From positions 1 through 17,926 of the forward strand of contig CAYWEP010000018.1 in assembly GCA_964457405.1 (NCBI GenBank): a DNA stretch of 17,926 nt. Reading direction: 5' to 3'. The notes below the pieces were generated by a model. It saw only the letters and a program-made list of their open reading frames with translations, made no database searches and was not told the DNA's origin. Shown one piece after another: positions 6,770-12,739 of the stretch. How positions within the stretch are numbered: position 1 is the first letter of the stretch; each line of letters opens with the position of its first letter. The translations under genes and the position numbers were made by a program. This stretch comes from CAYWEP01 sp964457405 (GTDB lineage: Bacteria; Patescibacteriota; Microgenomatia; Levybacterales; UBA12049).

Positions 6770-8805
6770 AACGAATAATTCACCGTAAATCTACTTAAGA
6801 TCGGCGTCTGATTGCCATCAGTTGTTGATAAAAAGGCTTTATAGCGGAAGCACTGCCCTGGATTTTCATACCCGATGCCATCATTATCCAGTGGCACGGT
6901 ACCCGTTGCTGGTGGAGTCGTAAAGTAGGAGTTGGGGTCGCTTTTATTCGGGCCGACGTAATTGTACGTCGCTCCTGCACAGCTGCCATCGACTTGATCG
7001 GCAACGGCAACTTTAAATTTTAAACTCGTTTGAGCAGTTACCGTTCCCAGCCAGCTTATCCGATTCACTGCCCCGGGCGAAGGTAGAGGAAATATTCCTG
7101 ATTCATAATCTCCTGAAGGGGAATATTGATATCCCCCTGTTCCGCCCTCGAAAATCTTAAGCTCCAAATCTGGATTATTCGTCATAACATATGTATATAA
7201 ATCACCATCGTCCTCGGTTACTGCCGCGACAGCGTACATGTTATATGGTGAGAAATCCAAACCGCCTTTAAGAACACAAGAAGTAGGGTTTTCTTCACCG
7301 TTTGTTGTCGTGTCGTAGACTTGATATTCTTTGTCAACGCTATCTTTTCCGACCACAACGATTTTATTATTACTTACAGCAACAACGCCCCTGGGCCGCA
7401 TGAATCCTGTACCAGTACCACCGATATTAATAATAGATGGTTGCGTCGTTGCAATATTGGATGTGTTAATAATGTATAGCTGACCATTGCCATCACCATC
7501 TGGATCTTTCCCATTCTTGTCAGAAGTAACAAGATACGCTCGCGTGCCCGCAGCATTCACGAACAAATCCTTGGCAAACCGATTATTGACATTCAGCTTC
7601 CATTTTTGCTGCAGGTCGTTTGGCGTAGTAACATCAAAAATTTGGAACGCATTGTTTGCATCATCTGCTGCAACATACGCATAATTCCCAACCACCCAAA
7701 CTCGACTTGCTGTCGCAGTCGTGCCATAGAGAGCAACGCCATCTATATCAAGTCGTGGCATCCTGTTATTACTAGCATTGTTGGGTGTAGTACTGAAGTT
7801 CCATAACCTTCCTCCCACAACGGCATAACCTGTGTCACCTACAACATAGACGCTTTTTCCGTCTGCGACAGCTTGGTTATCGGTCATAAAATAACCAACC
7901 TCGGTAAAAGGCCATGAACTAATTCGCACCTTTACCACCGGTTTGTCGTTATTTGGTGTAGCCACATACGCGTAATCGTCAAGATTTAGACTAAAGACCT
8001 CGTTTGTATTATATGCATTCCATGTCAATACACCTCCAGACGTAGGAGGGCTGGTATCGTTGATAGTGATTTTCTCCAAGGTAATGCTTGGGTTACCTGT
8101 CGTGCCGGTCAACACGCGGCCCTGTGTCGCCTGGATTGTCCTGCCGATACCTAATCCGTCGATACCCATGGATACTATGAATTCAGGACGACACCAATCT
8201 GGAACAGCGATTTGCGCTAATGCAACTTCTCCACCGCTCGCTCCACCATTCGTATTGGTTATCGTAGTGCCGTTCGTTATGCCATCACTGAACTCACTGA
8301 CTGTATCATCCCTTTGTGTTGTATTTTGTTCAAATCGAGTCAGATATGTCGAAGTCGTGACTGATGAGTTGTATGGACTATTCCATGAAACTGTAATGTC
8401 TGCCTGGAGTGTCGATGGATCAATCTCGCCCCCTGAGCTAACAATAGCGCCTAAGCTATCCCTGAAGACATCTGAAATATTAACCGATGTGGTAAAACCA
8501 TTGACTGTAGGATTGCCAATATCGAGTGCCCAGGTAGTCCCCTGGATAATAGGGTGAGTTACGATCCCTTTCTTGCTAGCAACACTTGACCAGCCGCTAT
8601 CCTTGACAGCCAGCACTGCCTCATTTGCCTGCTGCAAAAGCGCTGTCGCTTCGCATCGTAGTTGTTGCTGTGCACTTCCGTCATTTGATGCAACAATACC
8701 AGTCAAAAGCGCCGGGAGGAAAAGGGCTGTGATCGCAAGTGCGACCATAATCTCAATCAACATTTGACCACGCTGTATTTCCGAAAAGAACTTTTGCATA
8801 CTCAT
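6766..8805 (-). CDS. PilV/GspI-like prepilin with C-terminal beta-propeller, copy 2
   Basis: Large minor prepilin, 679 aa from this start. The leader ends IQRG|QMLIEIMVALAI with Glu+5 kept. ATG 8805 was chosen (ATG 8799 is the alternative): starting at 8799 gives an 11-residue leader equal in length to that of the paralogue, whereas the longer frame to 8838 depends on a TTG. A pilin-like domain (to about 160 of the mature region) is followed by a short Gly/Thr/Asn-rich linker, then repeats such as YAYVAADDANNAFQIFDV and RAYLVTSDKNG that resemble LVIVD beta-propeller blades. A DPDGDGNG loop looks like a calcium-binding site. The last 90 residues (SLKFKVAVA to FTVNYS) form a separate beta domain with a conserved Cys pair. 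Compared with the paralogue at 10573-12738 it lacks the Thr-Pro linker. Likely a surface-exposed pilus-tip adhesin; the ligand is unknown. Confidence 0.82.
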   Translation of the reverse strand: MSMQKFFSEIQRGQMLIEIMVALAITALFLPALLTGIVASNDGSAQQQLRCEATALLQQANEAVLAVKDSGWSSVASKKGIVTHPIIQGTTWALDIGNPTVNGFTTSVNISDVFRDSLGAIVSSGGEIDPSTLQADITVSWNSPYNSSVTTSTYLTRFEQNTTQRDDTVSEFSDGITNGTTITNTNGGASGGEVALAQIAVPDWCRPEFIVSMGIDGLGIGRTIQATQGRVLTGTTGNPSITLEKITINDTSPPTSGGVLTWNAYNTNEVFSLNLDDYAYVATPNNDKPVVKVRISSWPFTEVGYFMTDNQAVADGKSVYVVGDTGYAVVGGRLWNFSTTPNNASNNRMPRLDIDGVALYGTTATASRVWVVGNYAYVAADDANNAFQIFDVTTPNDLQQKWKLNVNNRFAKDLFVNAAGTRAYLVTSDKNGKDPDGDGNGQLYIINTSNIATTQPSIINIGGTGTGFMRPRGVVAVSNNKIVVVGKDSVDKEYQVYDTTTNGEENPTSCVLKGGLDFSPYNMYAVAAVTEDDGDLYTYVMTNNPDLELKIFEGGTGGYQYSPSGDYESGIFPLPSPGAVNRISWLGTVTAQTSLKFKVAVADQVDGSCAGATYNYVGPNKSDPNSYFTTPPATGTVPLDNDGIGYENPGQCFRYKAFLSTTDGNQTPILSRFTVNYSL

Positions 8806-8855
8806 GAATTGCAATGCAGCCGAAAAAATGATTTGCAAACTTGGTAGTCTGGAAT

Positions 8856-9539
8856 TTAGCCTCGGTTTGTAAGAAAAATGAAAACCGCAAGTACCAAAAT
8901 GAGTAAAACAAAAACGCCAATCATAACATAAAGCCGATTGCTTTTCTTGCTCTGAGACTGTATGCTGCCTTCCTCTGTTTTTACCTCTGGACTCACAGTT
9001 TGTGGCAGGGCAAGGAAATTATATGCGCGAAGTGATACAGACATACTAAGTATCCGTCTTGCTATGTCTGCGGTTAATCCATTGGTAACATGTATGTCTC
9101 TTAAAAGAATCGCGGGGAAAACTCCATCGGTGCTAAACCCGTCTGTCGCAAACCCTTGCTTGAGCGTCTGGTACATATCTTTATTTGATGCGAGAATCTC
9201 TACTCCATTCTGCGATGGAATGCTGACTGACCCGACGAACTCAAATGGCACACTCTCTACAAATGAAAGCCCAGCTGCTTCTCTTTTTGTTGGATCGGCA
9301 AGTGCAATTTGCTTTGCGAAAAGCACTTGTGCGGATAAAATAATAGTAAGCGCAAGCGGCTGGATTTTGTTTTGTTGGATAAAAAACCTAAGCTGTGAAA
9401 GAAATCCGTCCTTATCTACTATGTCATAATCTCGAACGACTTGGGGCGCAAAAGGAAAACGGAGCACTGTACCCAAAAGATCAGAATAGATATCAAAGAA
9501 ATACTTGTCCACGTATAAAACACCCTGGGGTCTTGCCAT
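8856..9539 (-). CDS. Pilus-cluster membrane protein of unknown function
   Basis: I do not recognise this 227-aa protein. It has no signal peptide at the N terminus, a soluble N-terminal region of about 180 residues, a polar linker (TVSPEVKTEEG to SQSKKSN) and a single C-terminal membrane segment (about 203-223, VMIGVFVLLILVLAVFIFL) with a five-residue tail, so it is predicted to be tail-anchored with its bulk in the cytoplasm. The start VLYVDKYFFDIYSD and the following beta-rich pattern faintly recall the first half of the actin-like PilM fold; this is a weak inference. Translation is well supported by AAGGAG (9555-9550) 10 bases before the ATG. Its position between pilin genes and its partial duplication (see 6319-6349) tie it to the pilus. 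It could replace the PilM/PilN platform proteins that are not seen here. Confidence 0.6.
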   Translation of the reverse strand: MARPQGVLYVDKYFFDIYSDLLGTVLRFPFAPQVVRDYDIVDKDGFLSQLRFFIQQNKIQPLALTIILSAQVLFAKQIALADPTKREAAGLSFVESVPFEFVGSVSIPSQNGVEILASNKDMYQTLKQGFATDGFSTDGVFPAILLRDIHVTNGLTADIARRILSMSVSLRAYNFLALPQTVSPEVKTEEGSIQSQSKKSNRLYVMIGVFVLLILVLAVFIFLTNRG

Positions 9540-9543
9540 GAAG

Positions 9544-9942
9544 CTAAAGCTCCTTCCATTCCGTTATGGTTAATGTGTTGTTCGCGTAGGACGCTATTGT
9601 CTTGATTCTGCGCACAAAACTCCCTACTTTACCGCTTGAGTAAATTGTATAAGGACCAGGAGACGTTCCTGTCACGCTGACAGTTATTGTGCCTTGTGGT
9701 GTTGTCATCGTGTCTCCTGCATATGCAGGGTCACGCAACAACCGTAACAATGCATCTTCTCCTCCGCTTTGTGCCAACGAGTATGCCATTATGCCCTGTT
9801 CTACCTTGCCTGATGCAAGGATGTTTGTTATCAGAATGATTACAGCCGCGGAAATGACCGTAATGGCAATAATAATAAAAGAGAGTAAAGCGACGAGTGC
9901 TTGACCTTTCATCATATGGCTGTTGTGCGTATTATGTTTCAT
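9544..9942 (-). CDS. PilX/GspK-like minor prepilin, copy 1
   Basis: Prepilin-like protein of 132 aa. A 13-residue His/Asn-rich leader ends MMKG|QALVALLSFIIIAIT. Position +5 is Ala rather than Glu, as in the GspK/PilX group. The helix is followed by SLAQSGGEDALLRLL and a small beta domain ending TLTITEWKEL. The ATG overlaps the stop of the GspJ-like gene as ATGA, and the stop lies four bases before the ATG of the membrane-protein gene, with the Shine-Dalgarno sequence of that gene inside this one, so the genes are translationally coupled. Together with the GspH, GspI and GspJ-like proteins encoded upstream it completes a set equivalent to the minor-pilin tip complex of other type IV pilus and type II secretion systems. 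Confidence 0.83.
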   Translation of the reverse strand: MKHNTHNSHMMKGQALVALLSFIIIAITVISAAVIILITNILASGKVEQGIMAYSLAQSGGEDALLRLLRDPAYAGDTMTTPQGTITVSVTGTSPGPYTIYSSGKVGSFVRRIKTIASYANNTLTITEWKEL

Positions 9943-10568
9943 CTTGTGCCAACTGTTGTCTGAATTACATGCTTATCAACGCCGGTTGTCGACAGCGCCG
10001 CACTGGTAATAGTCAAATTTACTTGAACGGTATTTCTTCCGGTCAGCTCCGGACCCAATCTCAGAAAGTTTAATCCCGATACCGTTGTACCATTGCTATT
10101 TAACGCGTATGTACCCGTGGTATCTGTCATCATCAGATTGTTGCCGGATATGAAATAAGAATAAGGATTGCCGTCAATTGTGATATCTAGCCTGGACCCT
10201 TGATCACCCAAGCTTCCTGGTGTCGTGATTGCCTGCGCTCGGTTTATATCATAGACCAGGCGAGAAAGAATATACTTACTGTCCTGCTCAAGGCTCGAGG
10301 TAGATTCTGTTTTTGTCCGAATATTGAGAATGGATGTAAAAACCTGTGTAAGAATCGCCAAAAAAATCGCCAGCGTCCCAATGTAGACAACCATCTCTAT
10401 GACAGTAAAGCCCTTATTGAATGTCCAATGTCTAATATCCAATATCTCCTGCGGAGCAGGATCTCGATCCGCGAGACAATGTCCAATGCGTTGCACTGGA
10501 TTTGATATTTGCCTTCGCCCCGAGCTCAGGCCGAGGGGAAATTGGATATTTGAAATTGGATATTTCAT
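9939..10568 (-). CDS. GspJ/PilW-like minor prepilin with repeat-derived leader
   Basis: Prepilin of 209 aa. The class III signal reads FNKG|FTVIEMVVYIGTLAIF, with Gly-1, Phe+1 and Glu+5. The segment after the helix (FTSILNIRTKTE, then SKYILSRLVYDINRAQAI) is typical of GspJ/PilW/ComGF-like pilins, where the RL-x-x-D-x-x-RA pattern is recurrent. The frame continues upstream to 10805, but that part only shadows the preceding gene; ATG 10568, four bases after that gene's stop, is the first sensible start. It gives a 53-residue leader, far longer than the usual 6-30, and residues 1-50 of it are encoded by the MITE-like element at 10418-10566. No Shine-Dalgarno sequence is seen. Either the leader is tolerated or cleaved normally, or the real start is an unusual internal codon. 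Confidence 0.78.
   Translation of the reverse strand: MKYPISNIQFPLGLSSGRRQISNPVQRIGHCLADRDPAPQEILDIRHWTFNKGFTVIEMVVYIGTLAIFLAILTQVFTSILNIRTKTESTSSLEQDSKYILSRLVYDINRAQAITTPGSLGDQGSRLDITIDGNPYSYFISGNNLMMTDTTGTYALNSNGTTVSGLNFLRLGPELTGRNTVQVNLTITSAALSTTGVDKHVIQTTVGTR
10418..10566. repeat. MITE-like element with terminal inverted repeats inside a prepilin gene
   Basis: A 149-bp element bounded by imperfect 30-bp terminal inverted repeats, 10418-10447 and 10537-10566, matching at 23 of 30 positions by hand alignment. Each end carries two or three copies of a (A/T)ATCCAAT-type motif. Inside are further small hairpins: TCCTGC/GCAGGA (10448-10462), TCTCG/CGAGA (10463-10477) and TCCAATGC/GCACTGGA (10482-10500, one mismatch). 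No transposase frame is present, so it would be non-autonomous. Its outer right edge coincides with the start codon of the GspJ-like gene, and it stays open in that frame for its full length. Confidence 0.7.
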
Positions 10569-10572
10569 AGAG

Positions 10573-12738
10573 TTACGGTGAATAATTAAAGCTAAAACTA
10601 TGTAGCGTTGGTGTCTGGCTTGGGTCAGTTGTTGCAAGGAATGCTTTATATCGGAAGCACCTTCCCGGATTCTCATACCCTGACCCATCTGCGTCAAGTG
10701 GAACCGCAGAAGGCGTTGTTGTGAAATAGGAGTTTGGGTCTGTCTTGACAGGACCGACATAGACATAATTTGCACCGAAGCAGCTGCCTCCTTCAGCTTT
10801 TGCAACTGCCACCTTAAATTTCAAACTCGTTCCTACAGGAACAGTAGATGTCCAACTTATGGTGTTGACAGTGACATTGGTGAAAAGATCGAATATTTTA
10901 GACTCGTATGTTCCTGAAGAAGCATAGTGCCATTGTCCGCCTATTCCTCCTTTAATTATCTTAAGCTCCGCGGTAGTATCTTTACTCATGACATATGCAT
11001 ATTTATCGCCGTCTGTTTCTTCTACCGCAGCCACTGCAGTCAGATCAACTCCGAAATCGATGCCCTTACACAGTGTCGGGCTTGATTCAGTCGACACATC
11101 AAAGACCTGGTACTCGGAGCTCGCCGCGCTGTACTTTCCGACAACGATTACTCTGTTGTTTGAAACCTTAACAACACCCCTTGGCCGCATCCCACTTGTT
11201 GTTACATTGCCAAGAAGTACCGGCGGGTTGGGGAGCGTTGACGTGTTAATGATATATAATTGTCCGTTTCCGTCACCGTCCGGATCCTTTCCGTTTTTAT
11301 CAGATGTGACCATGTACGCTCTCGTTCCCGATGCGTTAACAAAAAGATCTTTTGCATACCTGTTGTTGACATTCAGTACCTGCGTTCGGGTAAGATTGGA
11401 TGGACTGCTTACATTGAATACTTGAAACGCCTTATCAACAGCATCATTCGCAGCGACGAATGCATAATTACCTACTACCCATATACGAGACCCTGTAGAG
11501 TTAGTGCCATACAAATCAACACCATCAGTATCAATCGCGAGCATTCTATTATTTGAGTTCGGAGTTGTGTTGAAGTTCCAAAGTTTTCCCTCTACTGTTA
11601 CGTATCCGATACCACCTACAACATAAATGCTTTTACCATCTCCAGTACCAGACGGATTATTGTCAAAATATGCAACTTCTGCCCAAGGGGAAGAATTAAT
11701 TTGTACCTTTACCACTGGTTTGTCGTTATTTGGTGTCGCTACATACGCATACGTGTCAGTTGGGAGGCCAAAAACCTCATTAGTGTTGTATGAATTCCAA
11801 TAGCTTTCTCCGAGGCTATACGGTGGATTTGTATCGCTAATACTGATACTATCGAGCGTAATGCTCGCATCACCTGTTGTTCCAGTGAGGATGCGGCCTG
11901 GTACTGCCTGGATTGTCCTGCCGATACCGAGTCCCGCAATATCGATGCTTGCTGTCACCGAGGGAAGACACCAATCCTGGTCATATATTTTCGCGAGAGT
12001 TACATTTCCGTCGTCAGTTGTTGTCGTGCTTGAGGGCGTCGGGGTTGGCGTAAGTGTTGGCGTCGGGGTAGGTGTCGGGGTTGGCGTACGCGTCGGGGTA
12101 GGTGTCGGCGTATTTGTTGGGGAAGGTGTCGGAGTAGTTGTCGGTGTTGGGGTAAGTGTTGGTGTAGGCGTAAATGTCGGTGTTGGGGTAAGTGTTGGTG
12201 TAGGCGTAAATGTCGGTGTAGGCGTAAGGCTATTAATCTCATCCTGTGTATCGGATGTATTTCCGTTAACTCTTGTAATAAGGTTTGATGATGTGACCGA
12301 TGACGCATAGGGCGTAGACCAGGATACGGTAGCGAGTACCTCAAGTGTCGATGGGTCAAGTTCGCCCTGCCCATCGGCAACAATTTTCCCACTCGCGTCC
12401 CGCCAGACATCATCAATTTCCACTTTTCTCGTATACCCATTGATCGTTTCGGTACCATCCGCAAGCGCCCAATTTGTACCCGAAACAACAGGATGCGTTA
12501 CCACCCCTTGCTTTATTGCAACATTTGTCCACCCCGTGTCTCTCACACTCCGCACGGCCTCCTCTGCCTCTTTCAGAAGAGCAGTCGCACTAAAGCGCAA
12601 CTCTGCTTGCGCGCTTCCTTCCTGCGTCGCGACAATACCTGTCAAAAGCGCCGGGAGGAAGAGTGCTGAGATCGCCATGGCTACCATTATCTCAATGAGC
12701 ATCTGTCCTTTTTGCATTGTTTGCAAAACCGTACGCAT
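10573..12738 (-). CDS. PilV/GspI-like prepilin with Thr-Pro linker and beta-propeller, copy 1
   Basis: Minor prepilin of 721 aa. Leader MRTVLQTMQKG, cleavage before QMLIEIMVAMAI, Glu+5 kept. A pilin-like domain with a W-rich strand pattern reaches about residue 170, then a pure Thr-Pro linker (171-236). Residues 245-600 hold propeller-like repeats (YAYVATPNNDKPVVKV, IWVVGNYAFVAANDAVDKAF, RAYMVTSDKNG), with a Ca-binding-type loop DPDGDGNG (485-492), resembling LVIVD repeats. The last 90 residues form the same beta domain as the paralogue at 6766-8805 (TSLKFKVAVA to FSFNYS), with Cys653 and Cys694. ATG 12738 starts one base after the stop of the GspH-like gene, so translation is coupled. A prepilin helix carrying a propeller suggests a tip adhesin comparable in role, though not in architecture, to PilY1. 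Confidence 0.85.
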   Translation of the reverse strand: MRTVLQTMQKGQMLIEIMVAMAISALFLPALLTGIVATQEGSAQAELRFSATALLKEAEEAVRSVRDTGWTNVAIKQGVVTHPVVSGTNWALADGTETINGYTRKVEIDDVWRDASGKIVADGQGELDPSTLEVLATVSWSTPYASSVTSSNLITRVNGNTSDTQDEINSLTPTPTFTPTPTLTPTPTFTPTPTLTPTPTTTPTPSPTNTPTPTPTRTPTPTPTPTPTLTPTPTPSSTTTTDDGNVTLAKIYDQDWCLPSVTASIDIAGLGIGRTIQAVPGRILTGTTGDASITLDSISISDTNPPYSLGESYWNSYNTNEVFGLPTDTYAYVATPNNDKPVVKVQINSSPWAEVAYFDNNPSGTGDGKSIYVVGGIGYVTVEGKLWNFNTTPNSNNRMLAIDTDGVDLYGTNSTGSRIWVVGNYAFVAANDAVDKAFQVFNVSSPSNLTRTQVLNVNNRYAKDLFVNASGTRAYMVTSDKNGKDPDGDGNGQLYIINTSTLPNPPVLLGNVTTSGMRPRGVVKVSNNRVIVVGKYSAASSEYQVFDVSTESSPTLCKGIDFGVDLTAVAAVEETDGDKYAYVMSKDTTAELKIIKGGIGGQWHYASSGTYESKIFDLFTNVTVNTISWTSTVPVGTSLKFKVAVAKAEGGSCFGANYVYVGPVKTDPNSYFTTTPSAVPLDADGSGYENPGRCFRYKAFLATTDPSQTPTLHSFSFNYSP
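12031..12228 (-). repeat. Thr-Pro linker repeat, including a 36-bp tandem unit
   Basis: This stretch encodes residues 171-236, about 66 residues that are nearly all Thr and Pro in TPTP, FTPTP and LTPTP units. At DNA level a 36-bp unit is present twice without change (12140-12175 and 12176-12211), and a third copy begins at 12212. This linker is absent from the paralogue. The slippage-prone DNA makes its length likely to vary between strains. Confidence 0.9.
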
Positions 12739-12739
12739 A

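Noticed and set aside
8060..8557. 165-codon + strand frame
   Set aside because: It is an antisense shadow of the copy 2 propeller prepilin with no recognisable motif or start signal.
8806..8838. Longer start of the second propeller prepilin at TTG 8838
   Set aside because: It needs a rare start without a ribosome binding site and lengthens the leader to 24 residues; ATG 8805 or 8799 gives a leader like that of the paralogue.
10569..10805. 5' extension of the GspJ-like frame
   Set aside because: It runs antisense-free but out of frame over the conserved C-terminal domain of the preceding propeller gene, whose own frame is clearly the coding one.
12140..12211. Two identical 36-bp direct repeats considered as a CRISPR array
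   Set aside because: The units are adjacent without spacers and code for the Thr-Pro linker; no cas gene is near.
11861..12310. Open frame on the + strand rich in Val-Gly repeats
   Set aside because: It is the antisense shadow of the Thr-Pro linker and adjoining propeller gene; it has no start signal and no recognisable domain.
12000..12488. Second - strand frame rich in His, Leu and Arg over the Thr-Pro linker
   Set aside because: It is an out-of-frame reading of the same low-complexity DNA; the prepilin frame is continuous and has clear domains.
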